Shown: one piece after another, positions 17,231-25,562 of the stretch
Layout of the letters: every line of letters begins with the position of its first letter
How positions within the stretch are numbered: position 1 is the stretch's first letter
NCBI RefSeq assembly: GCF_003182275.1
Contig: NZ_QGTR01000004.1
Span: 487,811-551,810 of the forward strand
Direction: 5' to 3'
Length of the DNA stretch: 64,000 nucleotides
Source of the DNA: Hoeflea marina
GTDB taxonomy: Bacteria > Pseudomonadota > Alphaproteobacteria > Rhizobiales > Rhizobiaceae
Notes under the pieces: generated by a model
The model's input: the letters and a program-made list of their open reading frames with translations, nothing else
What the model was told of the DNA's origin: nothing
Database searches by the model: none
Translations under genes and position numbers: made by a program

Positions 17231-19735
17231 ATGAGCGATTCCAGCGACGACATCCCCTTCTTCGGCGACGACCTGCCCGCCGCCACGCCCGCCCGTCCGG
17301 CGCCCCGGTCGGCAGGCGGCGGCATCGCCGCGCGCGCTCTCGCCGCCAGCAATGCCGCCCGGCAGGCGAGCCAGCCGCAGGCTCAATATCTTTCAGGGCT
17401 CAACCCCGAGCAGTCCGACGCGGTGGAATCCATCGAGGGCCCCGTTCTGGTGCTCGCCGGCGCCGGCACCGGCAAGACGAGGGTGCTGACCACCCGCATC
17501 GCCCACATTCTCAACCTCGGCCTCGCCTTCCCCTCGCAGATCCTCGCCGTCACCTTCACCAACAAGGCGGCGCGCGAGATGAAGGAGCGCATCGGCGTTC
17601 TCGTCGGCAACACCGTCGAGGGCATGCCGTGGCTCGGCACCTTCCACTCCATCGGCGTCAAGCTCCTGCGCCGCCACGCCGAGCTCGCCGGTCTGCGCTC
17701 GGATTTCACCATTCTCGACACCGACGACGTGGTGCGGCTCGTCAAGCAGCTCATCCAGGCCGAGGGCATCGACGACAAGCGCTGGCCGGCGCGCCAGTTC
17801 GCGCAGATGATCGACGGTTGGAAGAACAAGGGCTATGCGCCCGCCGACATTCCCGAGGGCGATTCCCGCGGCTTTGCCAACGGCAAGGGCCGGGCGCTGT
17901 TTGCCGCCTACCAGGCGCGGCTGCAGACGCTCAACGCCTGCGATTTCGGCGACCTGCTCTGCCACCCGATCCGCATTTTTCGCGCCCATGCCGACGTGCT
18001 GAAGGAATACCAGCGAAAATTCCGCTTCATTCTGGTGGACGAGTATCAGGACACCAACTCGGCGCAATATATGTGGCTCAGGCTCTTGGCCCAGCGCCCG
18101 GCGCCCGAGCGCCCCAACATCTGCTGCGTCGGCGACGACGACCAGTCGATCTATGGCTGGCGCGGCGCCGATGTCGAGAACATCCTGCGCTTCGAGAAGG
18201 ATTTTCCCGGCGCCAAGGTGATCAAGCTCGAGCGCAACTATCGCTCCACCGAACACATTCTCGGGGCGGCGGCGCATCTCATCGCCCACAATGAGGGCCG
18301 GCTCGGCAAGACGCTGTTCACCGAGCAGTCCGACCCCGAGCACGCGAAGGTTCAGGTCCATGCCGGCTGGGACTCCGAGGAGGAGGCCCGCGCCATCGGC
18401 GAGACCATCGAGCAGTTGCAGCGCCCCGACCGCAACGGCAAGCGCCACGATCTCAACGACATGGCGATCCTGGTGCGCGCGTCGTTCCAGATGCGCGAAT
18501 TCGAAGAGCGTTTCGTCACGCTGGGGCTCAATTACCGTGTCATCGGCGGCCCGCGCTTCTACGAGCGCCAGGAAATCCGCGACGCCATGGCCTTCTTCCG
18601 CGTCGTCTCGCAGCCCGCCGACGACCTCGCCTTCGAGCGCATCGTCAATGTCCCCAAGCGCGGCCTCGGCGACGCCACCATCCGCCAGCTGCACGACCAT
18701 GCCCGCGGTCGCGGCGTGCCGATGCTCGACGCCGCCCGCGATCTTGTCGCCACCGACGAGCTCAAGCCCAAGGCGCGCAAGTCGCTCACCGACGTGGTGG
18801 AGATGTTCACCCGCTGGCAGGCGATGATGGAAACCACGCCCGGCCACGAACTGGCCGAGACCATTCTCGATGAATCCGGCTACACCGAGATGTGGCAGAA
18901 CGACCGCGCCGCCGACGCGCCGACGCGGCTCGAAAACCTCAAGGAACTGGTGCAGACCATCTCCACCTTCGAATCGCTGCGCGCCTTTCTCGAGCATGTC
19001 GCCCTGGTGATGGACACCGAGAACAATCCCGACCTCGACGCCGTCTCGATCATGACGCTGCACTCGGCCAAGGGACTGGAGTTCGAGACCGTGTTCCTGC
19101 CCGGCTGGGAGGAAGGCCTGTTCCCGCACCAGCGCGCGCTCGACGAGGGCGGCCGCTCCGGTCTCGAGGAGGAGCGGCGGCTCGCCTATGTCGGGCTGAC
19201 CCGGGCCAAGAGGAACTGCCATATCTGGTTCGTCTCCAATCGCCGCATCCACGGCCTCTGGCAGTCCACCCTGCCCTCGCGCTTCCTCGACGAGCTCCCC
19301 GAGGCCCATATCGAGGTGGCGGAGGCGGACGGCTCCTATGGCGGCTACGGCGGCCGCGGCCAGTCCGGTGGGCCCTATGGCGCCTCGCGCTTCGACCGCG
19401 CCGAGCCGTTCTCCGGCAATTACGAGACCCCGGGCTGGAAGCGGGCCCAGGCCAACAAGTCCGACGCCACCCGCGACAACTGGGGCACCCGCTCCGGGCC
19501 TTCGGTGGAGCGCATCGCCTATGGCGAATCCGGCCCGCGCGGCCGCACCATCGACGGCGAGCTGGTCGCCCGCTCCGCCACCGACACGCCGTCGGCCTTC
19601 TCGCTCGGCGACCGCGTCTTCCACATGAAGTTCGGCAACGGCAACATCTCTGCCATCGACGGCAACAAGCTCACCATCGACTTCGACCGCGCAGGGCAAA
19701 AGCGCGTGCTGGACGGGTTTGTGTCGAGGGTGTGA
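17231..19735 (+). CDS. uvrD: UvrD/PcrA-type ATP-dependent DNA helicase (superfamily 1A)
   Basis: The 834-residue protein has all SF1A helicase motifs: LAGAGTGKTRVL (Walker A, near 75-90), FTNKAAREM, LVDEYQDTN (Walker B), VGDDDQSIYGWRGA, LERNYRS, MTLHSAKGLEFE and LAYVGLTRAKR. It unwinds duplex 3' to 5' in nucleotide excision and mismatch repair. The C-terminal linker (about 690-790) is glycine- and serine-rich and ends in a Tudor-like module (GDRVFHMKFGNGNI) as in PcrA. The start at 17231 (MSDSSDDIPFF) matches the acidic opening usual in rhizobial homologues; an upstream ATG at 17180 would add 17 residues. Confidence 0.95.
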   Translation: MSDSSDDIPFFGDDLPAATPARPAPRSAGGGIAARALAASNAARQASQPQAQYLSGLNPEQSDAVESIEGPVLVLAGAGTGKTRVLTTRIAHILNLGLAFPSQILAVTFTNKAAREMKERIGVLVGNTVEGMPWLGTFHSIGVKLLRRHAELAGLRSDFTILDTDDVVRLVKQLIQAEGIDDKRWPARQFAQMIDGWKNKGYAPADIPEGDSRGFANGKGRALFAAYQARLQTLNACDFGDLLCHPIRIFRAHADVLKEYQRKFRFILVDEYQDTNSAQYMWLRLLAQRPAPERPNICCVGDDDQSIYGWRGADVENILRFEKDFPGAKVIKLERNYRSTEHILGAAAHLIAHNEGRLGKTLFTEQSDPEHAKVQVHAGWDSEEEARAIGETIEQLQRPDRNGKRHDLNDMAILVRASFQMREFEERFVTLGLNYRVIGGPRFYERQEIRDAMAFFRVVSQPADDLAFERIVNVPKRGLGDATIRQLHDHARGRGVPMLDAARDLVATDELKPKARKSLTDVVEMFTRWQAMMETTPGHELAETILDESGYTEMWQNDRAADAPTRLENLKELVQTISTFESLRAFLEHVALVMDTENNPDLDAVSIMTLHSAKGLEFETVFLPGWEEGLFPHQRALDEGGRSGLEEERRLAYVGLTRAKRNCHIWFVSNRRIHGLWQSTLPSRFLDELPEAHIEVAEADGSYGGYGGRGQSGGPYGASRFDRAEPFSGNYETPGWKRAQANKSDATRDNWGTRSGPSVERIAYGESGPRGRTIDGELVARSATDTPSAFSLGDRVFHMKFGNGNISAIDGNKLTIDFDRAGQKRVLDGFVSRV

Positions 19736-19852
19736 GGCCGGGACACGACGCCAGTCTCCCCCCTTGCTCTAAGAGATTCACACATTTCGGAGATGCCGCG
19801 CGTGTTGACAGCGTGGGGCTGAGTGAAGATGTGGAGCAGATTGCATATCCCG

Positions 19853-20040
19853 CACCCTCCGCACCGTCACCCCGGCCCCCGAGCCGGGGTCCAGCCACCG
19901 CGCGTCCGCGCGGTGAGAGACTCCCTGCTTGCGGACGGTCTGAAAGAGTCTCCCGGCTCGCGGACGCGAGCCGCTGGATGCCGGGTCAAGCCCGACATGA
20001 CGGAGGAGAGGGCGTTGTCGGACATCAGGCGTCGGCGTGC
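19853..20040 (+). repeat. Intergenic mosaic repeat family A, copy 1
   Basis: This 188-base block is nearly identical to 37598-37786. Shared landmarks in order are CACCGTCACCC, GAGCCGGGGTCCAGCC, CGCGCGGTGAGAGACTC, TGCTTGCGGACGGTC, AAGAGTCTCCCGGCTCG, GCGAGCCGCTGGAT and CATGACGGAGGAGAG. It holds several nested inverted repeats such as CCCCGGCC/GGGG and CCGGGTC/GCCCG. It encodes no plausible protein. It resembles the intergenic mosaic elements of rhizobia. Confidence 0.85.
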
Positions 20041-20084
20041 GGCGCGTCGGCGGCGCGGGAGACTCCGCGCGGGCAGCAGGAAAC

Positions 20085-20153
20085 GAGTCGCCCGGCTCGC
20101 GGACGCTCGCCTGCTGGATGCCGGCTCGGGGCCGGCATGACGGCGGAGAGGGC
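20085..20153 (+). repeat. Repeat family A, partial copy
   Basis: The block matches the 3' third of family A: GAGTCGCCCGGCTCGCGGAC, then CTGCTGGATGCCGG and GGCCGGCATGACGGCGGAGA. It lies 45 bases after the full copy, so the element is partly duplicated in tandem here. Confidence 0.7.
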
Positions 20154-20231
20154 GGCCGCAGCTTCCCCCGCCTCAACGATGTGTGAATGCCGTAGCCCGC
20201 AAGGGGCCGAAAGCGTTCAGCGCAAAGCCTT

Positions 20232-20645
20232 TTACACCAGCAGCCGTTCCACCGCATGCCACAGGAACCCCACGACGATCAGGATCTGCGCCAGCGCCGA
20301 GAGGCCGAAGCCGGCGCTGCGTTGCCAGCCCGGTGCATCGGCCTGGATGAAGTGCCAGGCATGCAGCACCCGGCCGATTGTAAACATCGCGCCGAGCACT
20401 TGCACCATGATGAGCGGCATGCCCATCAGGGCGCCGATCGTGAGCAGCACGAAGAACATCGGCATGTTTTCGACCGCGTTGGCATGGCCGCGCAGGATGC
20501 GCACGAGATGCGGCACGCCGCCGTCGCCGATCGAGACCTTGTAGCGGGCGCGCAGCTTTCCGGTCACGGTGGCGATCCAGAGCAGGATCAGCATGTTGAG
20601 GCTGGCATAAAGCCCGGTGGCGGCCAGTTGCGGTGAAAAGTCCAT
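20232..20645 (-). CDS. MAPEG family membrane protein
   Basis: The 137 residues carry four hydrophobic helices. The HANAVENMPMFFVLL motif (near 54-68) is the signature of MAPEG proteins (membrane-associated proteins in eicosanoid and glutathione metabolism), with an RVLHAWHF stretch near 91. The bacterial members are often annotated as glutathione-transferase-like or stress proteins, but their reaction is rarely known. GGGAG lies upstream of the ATG. The gene stands alone, converging on the helicase. Confidence 0.88.
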   Translation of the reverse strand: MDFSPQLAATGLYASLNMLILLWIATVTGKLRARYKVSIGDGGVPHLVRILRGHANAVENMPMFFVLLTIGALMGMPLIMVQVLGAMFTIGRVLHAWHFIQADAPGWQRSAGFGLSALAQILIVVGFLWHAVERLLV

Positions 20646-20824
20646 TCAAGTCTCCCTGGCGCCGGGCGCCGGTTGTCGATCGCCGGGCCTGCGCCCGCGC
20701 CGACATCCATGCCCATTTGCCCGTCCGGATGCAACAGCGGCGCGCGGCGGGCGCGGCTCCATCACTTCCGCTTGACCGCGCCGCTCCATGGTGGTTGTCT
20801 GACGGCAACGGCGGGAGACAGGTC

Positions 20825-21442
20825 ATGACACAGTATTTCAACGGGTTTACGAGACTTCTCAGGCTTGCGGCGCTGGCCGGCATAGGCCTCATCGTCGCCT
20901 CCTGCGATGTCCAGGTCGACAATGGACCGCCGCCGGGACGCGGCACCATCTGCCCGCGCATCTACGATCCGGTCTGCGCCGACCAGTACGGCCGCGAGCG
21001 CACCTTCCCCAATTCCTGCGAGGCCCGCGCCTCCGGCGCAAGGGTGATGCATGGCGGCCAGTGCCGCCCCGACCGCCCGGGCCGGCCCGACAGGCCCGGG
21101 CGCCCCGACCGCCCCGGCCCGCAGATGTGCGCCCAGATCTACCAGCCGGTGTGCGCCCGCCAGGGCCGCAGCGAACAGACCTTCCCGAATGCCTGCGAGG
21201 CCGATCGCGCCGGCTGGAACGTGGTGTCGGGCGGCGAATGCCGCCGCGGTCCGGATCGGCCCGGCCGGCCCGACCGCCCTGGCCGTCCCGGCCGGCCCGG
21301 CCAGTCCGACGCCATCTGCCCGCAGATCTACGCCCCGGTCTGCGGCGAGCAGAACGGCCGCCACCGCATCTTCTCCAACGACTGCCTGGCGCAGGCCGAA
21401 GGCTGGGCCGTGGTCTCCGACCGGATGTGCCGCCGCAACTGA
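20825..21442 (+). CDS. Lipoprotein with three Kazal-like protease inhibitor domains
   Basis: The 205-residue protein has a lipoprotein signal ending LIVASC, with lipidation predicted at Cys27. Three similar domains follow at about 41-80, 100-140 and 165-205, each patterned CPxIYxPVC...TFPNxCEA...GxC as in Kazal inhibitors but with four cysteines. They are joined by linkers of repeated RPGRPD units rich in proline and arginine. Aspartate follows the lipidated cysteine, a residue that retains lipoproteins in the inner membrane in E. coli. It likely inhibits serine proteases in the periplasm. The ATG at 20825 follows GGGAGACAGG; longer frames upstream lack a signal peptide. Confidence 0.88.
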   Translation: MTQYFNGFTRLLRLAALAGIGLIVASCDVQVDNGPPPGRGTICPRIYDPVCADQYGRERTFPNSCEARASGARVMHGGQCRPDRPGRPDRPGRPDRPGPQMCAQIYQPVCARQGRSEQTFPNACEADRAGWNVVSGGECRRGPDRPGRPDRPGRPGRPGQSDAICPQIYAPVCGEQNGRHRIFSNDCLAQAEGWAVVSDRMCRRN

Positions 21443-21467
21443 CGGGAGTCGGATGTCGGCGGATGTC

Positions 21468-21529
21468 GGGACAGTTTACTTTTGGCACGGTGCCCGATCT
21501 CATGGGCGGTGGCGAAAGTAAACTGTCCC
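21468..21529. terminator. 15-bp perfect inverted repeat between convergent genes
   Basis: GGGACAGTTTACTTT at 21468-21482 is repeated inverted at 21515-21529 with a 32-base spacer. It lies between the stops of the Kazal lipoprotein and the GT2 gene, so it could act as a bidirectional terminator or RNA-stabilising hairpin. The same kind of GACAGTTTACTTT end is often seen at the tips of small non-autonomous elements, so a MITE-like remnant is the alternative. Confidence 0.6.
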
Positions 21530-21550
21530 CAATGCGCGTCGAGCCGGTTG

Positions 21551-22573
21551 TCAGCGCGGACGGCGAAGCGCCCTGAGCGGCGCCGTCAGCCGCCAGCTGG
21601 TTGATGCGCGCAGGGCCTGAACCTCGGCCAGCGCCGCATCCCGCTCGGTCAGAGCCGCGTCCCGTGCCGATAGGGCGGCGGCGAGATCGGCGCGGAGTGC
21701 GGCCGGATCAACGGCTCCCTGCTGCAGATGGGTCCAGGCCAGATGGTCGGCGACATCGTCGGCGGCGCGGCGGATGCTGCGGCTCCAGCCGGTCGGGTCG
21801 GCGCATAGCCGCGCCGCATAGGCTTCCTGTTCGGTACTGCCGTCCGGAATGGCGGCCTTCAGCTCGGCAGGCCACCAGGACACGGTGTCGGCGATGCCGA
21901 GCCAGGCGGCGAGCTGCGGCATGCCGGAATGGCGCGAGCGTTTCCACAGCGCGCTGAAATGCAGCGCCGTCATCACCGGGCAGCAGACCACCGGCCGGTC
22001 CGGGTTCTCCCGGATGATGCGCTGCCACAGCCGCCAGTCGCCGGCCGCCGCCACGTCCTCGGGCCATGCGTCGCGCCGCTCGAGGCAGTCGGCGCGATAG
22101 GCAAAGCAGCTGGCGGGAATCGTGTTGTGCGACTCCATGAACACCCGGTGCTGGTCGGCGATTTCAAGATTGGCCGGAAACGGCGCCGCGATGCCGTCGG
22201 TCGACACCCACAGCGCCTGGGTGTGGGCCAGCGCCGCCCCGCCCTCAAGCGCCGCGGCGAGGATGGCGAGATGGTCGGGAAGCCAGAGATCGTCGTCGGC
22301 GGCAAAGGCGATGAAGCGGCCGCGCGACTGGCGCAGCATGGCGTTGCGGTTGGCATAGCCGAAATCCGGCGCCTTGGGCAGGCCGAGATAGCGGATGCGC
22401 GGGTCACCGAACCCGGCCACCAGTTCGGCGGTGCCCGCCGCCGCGCCGTCGCCCACCACCAGCAGTTCGAAATCCGCCTCGTCCTGTGCCAGCACCGAGG
22501 CGATCGAATGGCCGATGACATCAACGCGGCTGTGCGTCGGCATCAGCACGCTGAACAGCGGCTTGCGGGTCAC
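21551..22573 (-). CDS. Glycosyltransferase family 2
   Basis: The 340-residue enzyme starts FSVLMPTHSRVDVIGHSIAS, the usual GT2 nucleotide-sugar fold, with the metal-binding acidic triad DDD near 94 (AADDDLWLPDH). The last 60 residues form an alanine-rich coiled coil (AALSARDAALTERDAALAEV) common at the ends of glycosyltransferases that sit in complexes. It follows the RmlC-like cupin gene by 3 bases, so the two form an operon. They probably decorate a surface glycan. The donor is unknown. Confidence 0.88.
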   Translation of the reverse strand: MTRKPLFSVLMPTHSRVDVIGHSIASVLAQDEADFELLVVGDGAAAGTAELVAGFGDPRIRYLGLPKAPDFGYANRNAMLRQSRGRFIAFAADDDLWLPDHLAILAAALEGGAALAHTQALWVSTDGIAAPFPANLEIADQHRVFMESHNTIPASCFAYRADCLERRDAWPEDVAAAGDWRLWQRIIRENPDRPVVCCPVMTALHFSALWKRSRHSGMPQLAAWLGIADTVSWWPAELKAAIPDGSTEQEAYAARLCADPTGWSRSIRRAADDVADHLAWTHLQQGAVDPAALRADLAAALSARDAALTERDAALAEVQALRASTSWRLTAPLRALRRPR

Positions 22574-22576
22574 CTG

Positions 22577-23161
22577 CTACCAGCCCTTCGCCGCGCCGAA
22601 ATCATATGGGATCAAGTCGGTGTCGATCGGCAGCCGGTACTTGTCGGGGGCGCTGTGATCATAGGGGATGGTCGGGAAATTGATCACCACCGCCTCGACG
22701 GTGCCGATGTTGTGATCGGCGTGCCAGATATTGCGCGGGATGTTGATGAGCCGCGGCCTGTGGCCCGACAGATAGACCTTGCAGATCTTGCCGCAGGTCG
22801 AGGAGTCCGGACGCGGATCGTACAGCACCAGCTCGATCTCGCCGGATATGACGAAATAGCGGTCCTCGTGCAGCTTGTGCAGGCCCCATCCCTTCACCAT
22901 GCCCGGGCGGATGGTGAACATGTAGGAAAACACCATCGGCTCGGTGCTCCACGGCCAGCGCGGGTCGTAGAGTTCGGTGACGCTGCCGCGGTCGTCATCG
23001 TGGCGCACCGAATCGAAAAAGCTCATGCCGTCGAGCAGCGGCGCGATGGATTTGCGTCCGGCGTCGACGGTGCGCTGGTCCTGCACCGCGCCGGCAAGCG
23101 TCCGCTCCAGGATCGTCGACCGGTCGGATGCCGGAATGGGTTCATGGTCCGGCGTCTGCAT
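22577..23161 (-). CDS. RmlC-like cupin (dTDP-sugar 3,5-epimerase family protein)
   Basis: The 194-residue protein has the cupin core of dTDP-4-dehydrorhamnose 3,5-epimerases: DDRGSVTELYD (about 57-67), KGWGLHKLHEDRYFVISGE (about 90-108), the RPRLINIPRNIWH strand and a conserved C-terminal turn. The stretches with conserved His and Asp are in place, but the relation to true RmlC is distant. It may be an isomerase of another nucleotide sugar. ATG at 23161 has GGAG eight bases upstream; an ATG at 23176 would add 5 residues. It pairs with the GT2 gene. Confidence 0.75.
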   Translation of the reverse strand: MQTPDHEPIPASDRSTILERTLAGAVQDQRTVDAGRKSIAPLLDGMSFFDSVRHDDDRGSVTELYDPRWPWSTEPMVFSYMFTIRPGMVKGWGLHKLHEDRYFVISGEIELVLYDPRPDSSTCGKICKVYLSGHRPRLINIPRNIWHADHNIGTVEAVVINFPTIPYDHSAPDKYRLPIDTDLIPYDFGAAKGW

Positions 23162-23251
23162 CGGTGAGCTCCACATCCAAAGGGTTCGAGGAAACCGCCA
23201 GCATTCCGCATTTGCCGGCCGCGCGCAAGCTGTTTGACCGGTACGGCGCGC

Positions 23252-23854
23252 TCACTGCCCGCTGATCAGCTCGAGGATCAACTGCTGGATATTGCCGCCG
23301 CCGCCCATCTCGATGCGGTCGAAATCGCGGCCGCGCTGCCGCTGCCGGTCCGACAGCCGCTTCAGATGCGCCTGCAGCACGACGCGGACCTGTTCGCATT
23401 TCGGGTCGACGGCGACAGAGAGCCCCTGGCTCACCGCCTCGATCTCGCGCACCATCTCGATGATGTGTGCGCCATGCACGCGCTCGTGGGCGGCGATGCC
23501 CTCGACGAAGGCATCCCAGCGCGCCTTCACCGTCGGCGGCAGCTTGCCGGCCCGGGGCAGAGTGTAGGTGATGGTGAGCTTCGGCACCGCACTGGCGAGC
23601 ACGCAGGCCTTGCCCCGCTTCTGGTAGTCGCGCGTCCAGGTCAGCTTGAAGGTGGTATGGGCGATGGTGCGGCGGTCGCCGCCGATCACCGGGCCGTTCT
23701 CGCCGATCGAGGCATAGAGCGCGGCGCCGCTCGTGCCGCTGACGGCATAGGGGACCACCTTCTCGACCGGTTCCCAGGCGCGCGCCGGCGCGGCGGCAAG
23801 GCCGGCGAGCGCGGCTGCCAGCATCAGGGCAAGGCGGAAGATCGGGCGGGGCAT
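23252..23854 (-). CDS. DUF922 family putative secreted zinc protease
   Basis: The 200-residue protein has a signal peptide ending in APARA (about residue 26). It then carries the DUF922 core, including HERVHGAH (about 122-129), which fits an HExxH-type zinc site (HERVH). TFKLTWTRDYQKRG and PKLTITYTLP are typical upstream strands of the family. It is probably periplasmic. The biochemical activity of the family is inferred from the motif only. The frame is open for 7 more residues upstream; the ATG at 23854 gives a regular signal peptide. It does not look co-transcribed with the RmlC-like gene 90 bases away. Confidence 0.8.
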   Translation of the reverse strand: MPRPIFRLALMLAAALAGLAAAPARAWEPVEKVVPYAVSGTSGAALYASIGENGPVIGGDRRTIAHTTFKLTWTRDYQKRGKACVLASAVPKLTITYTLPRAGKLPPTVKARWDAFVEGIAAHERVHGAHIIEMVREIEAVSQGLSVAVDPKCEQVRVVLQAHLKRLSDRQRQRGRDFDRIEMGGGGNIQQLILELISGQ

Positions 23855-24107
23855 GAGATTGACGCAAGCGGGCATGAGGGTCTCCGGATCAGGCCTGGAC
23901 CCTAGATCGCTTTTGCCTGGCGGGAAATCTCAAAAGCGCACGGAATTGCCGGTCTGTCGTCAAGGCGGATGCCCTGCGCCGGCACACCGGAAACGCTCGC
24001 GGAAATCGCTTTATCAACCGGGTTGTTGCGGCGGTCGCGACCGGAGTGGTTGATCGCCGGCGGCAGCGGCCGGTCCGGGGACGGGCTTGAACCCGGTGCC
24101 GCGCCGC

Positions 24108-24392
24108 TCAGCCCCGCCGCCGCTCAGCCTCCAGCGTGACCGCCAGCATGTCCCAGAAATCGGCGCCGCTGTCGAGCACGCCGGGCTTGCCGGCGAAGGC
24201 AAGCTGGGTCCGGCCGGCGGCGATGAGCTCGGCATTGAGCGCCGGCACGCTGTCGCGCGGCCACTCGATGCGGGCGGAGCGGTCGGCCGCCGCCGACGGA
24301 TGGCGAACCGAGGCGGGAGTTGTCGTCACCGAGGGGGCCGGGACCCGGCGGGACGGCGCGGGCGAAACGGGCGGGGCGGCGGTGATCAGCAT
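24108..24392 (-). CDS. Small protein with a flagellar-rod-like C-terminal tail
   Basis: The 94-residue product opens with a proline- and serine-rich low-complexity half. It ends in a stretch GADFWDMLAVTLEAE that echoes the tail GADMWDVLMSLNRDD of the next gene upstream on the same strand. No other family signal is seen. It looks like a diverged relative of that gene that lost the N-terminal rod motif, or a small protein that shares an assembly tail. I cannot assign a function. Confidence 0.5.
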   Translation of the reverse strand: MLITAAPPVSPAPSRRVPAPSVTTTPASVRHPSAAADRSARIEWPRDSVPALNAELIAAGRTQLAFAGKPGVLDSGADFWDMLAVTLEAERRRG

Positions 24393-24754
24393 GGAGGCGG
24401 TCCGGTGTCGGGGTCTGGCGCTGTCTAGCATCGGCGCGTGAGAACCGGATGAACACGCTGTCGTGGAATTGACTCAAATTGCCGCCATCGCCGACCAGTT
24501 CCACCCTCGGCCGCCCGATCAGCGCCGCGGCACGATGCCATTCTCCCCACCTGTGGTGGAGATGTCGGCGAAGCCGACAGAGGGGGGCAATGTCTCCATG
24601 CATGCGAACCGATCGAAGGGCGTGGCAGCCTGCCGCCCTCTGTCCCGGCAAGCCGGGACATCTCCCCCGCAAGGGGGGAGAGTGGGTTCAGCGCGAGCCG
24701 GAAGACCCGTTGCCGCCATTCCGAAGCAGAGCGTCGCGCGCCGGGCGGCAGGCG
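24393..24754. other. Intergenic region with two palindromic repeats
   Basis: The gap between the two flagellar-rod-like genes carries two copies of repeat family B, at 24541-24590 and 24634-24686, in opposite orientation. Outside them I see no gene or clear regulatory site. Confidence 0.6.
24541..24686. repeat. Repeat family B, two inverted copies
   Basis: The first unit (24541-24590) reads TTCTCCCCACCTGTGGTGGA, GATGTCGGCGAAGCCGAC, AGAGGGGGG. The second (24634-24686) reads CCGCCCTCTGTCCCGGCA, CGGGACATCTCCCCC, GGGGGGAGAGTGG. Each unit contains a C-rich/G-rich outer stem and an inner stem. Related units occur at 25563-25612, 25782-25830, 26015-26127, 52516-52632 and 58794-58861. Confidence 0.85.
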
Positions 24755-25072
24755 TCAGTCGCGGGAATCGTCGCGGTTGAGCGACATCAGCACGTCCCAC
24801 ATGTCGGCGCCTGCCTGGTAGGCGAAGGCGTTGGCCTCGAAGCCGATCTCGGCCTGTCGCATGTCGAGGATCTCGGTGCCGAGATCGACGCCGCCATCGG
24901 CCTCCTTGACCCGCGCCGAGACGCCGCCGCCGGGCATCGCCGCGGTCGAGGTCTCGAGCCGGCGGTAGCCGGGAGTCTCGGCATTGGCAATGTTGTTCGC
25001 CGTCGCCTGCGCACGGGTGCCGTAGGCCTGCATGCCCGAGAGCGAGGTGTTCATGGCGACGGTGAGACTCAT
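24755..25072 (-). CDS. Flagellar basal-body rod-like small protein
   Basis: The 105 residues open with MSLTVAMNTSLSGMQAYGTR and TANNIANAETPGY, the conserved N-terminal motif of axial flagellar proteins (FlgB, FlgC, FlgE, FlgG). They end with DLGTEILDMRQAEIGFEANA, the matching C-terminal helix. Only about 40 residues separate the two, so the middle domain is almost absent; the smallest true rod proteins are about 130 residues. No other flagellar gene is nearby. It may be a minor rod protein or a remnant with another job. Confidence 0.75.
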   Translation of the reverse strand: MSLTVAMNTSLSGMQAYGTRAQATANNIANAETPGYRRLETSTAAMPGGGVSARVKEADGGVDLGTEILDMRQAEIGFEANAFAYQAGADMWDVLMSLNRDDSRD

Positions 25073-25358
25073 GGCGGAGGTCCGATTGATGTCACCGGAG
25101 CCTAGCGGACGCGGGTTAGGGCCGGGTTAAGCGGATCGGCGGGATTTGAGGGATCGGTCTCGCCCTCCACCGGCTTTGCCGACATCAAGAGCAGGAGAGC
25201 AGACCCGAGCCGCGGACTTCCGCCCTCCCTTGCGAACCACGCCAGCCCGCTTCCCGCAACGTGCCCGATATGCGGAAGTCCTTTCATCAACTCAGCATTG
25301 CAATGTCGTCCCGTAGATGAAACGGTGCGTCAGCTCATACCGAGCGGGAGGTTTTGAG

Positions 25359-25505
25359 ATGAAACGATGTGCGGCCTTGCTGGCGATCCTGTCGCTGATG
25401 TCCACAGGTTACGCCTCCGCCCATGGCGGCGGCTGCCGCAAGAGTTCGCCGCCCGGACAATGCTGCCACATGGAGAAAAAGACCGGCCAGGTGCACTTCC
25501 ACTGA
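25359..25505 (+). CDS. Small secreted Cys/His-rich peptide
   Basis: The 48-residue product has a signal peptide (AALLAILSLMSTGYASA), leaving a 26-residue mature peptide that begins HGGGCRKSSPPGQCCHM and ends VHFH. The three cysteines and several histidines suggest metal binding; similar short tails close some secreted nucleases and SH3-type proteins. GGAG lies about 8 bases before the ATG at 25359. It is probably periplasmic. Function is unknown. Confidence 0.65.
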   Translation: MKRCAALLAILSLMSTGYASAHGGGCRKSSPPGQCCHMEKKTGQVHFH

Positions 25506-25562
25506 CGGATCGGGGGCGTGCCGCAGGGGTGGGGTGATGTCCGGCTTCGAATTCGCGTCCGG

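Larger units (their letters stand above)
19736..20231. other. Intergenic region built largely of dispersed repeats
   Basis: About 500 bases between the convergent helicase and MAPEG genes contain no gene I can support. Most of the length is a 188-base mosaic repeat (19853-20040) plus a partial second copy (20085-20153), both listed separately. The open frames crossing it are consequences of high GC content. Confidence 0.7.

Noticed and set aside
17393-19699. A 768-codon minus-strand frame opposite the helicase
   Set aside because: The plus strand encodes a complete UvrD-type helicase with all motifs. The antisense product has only low-complexity composition.
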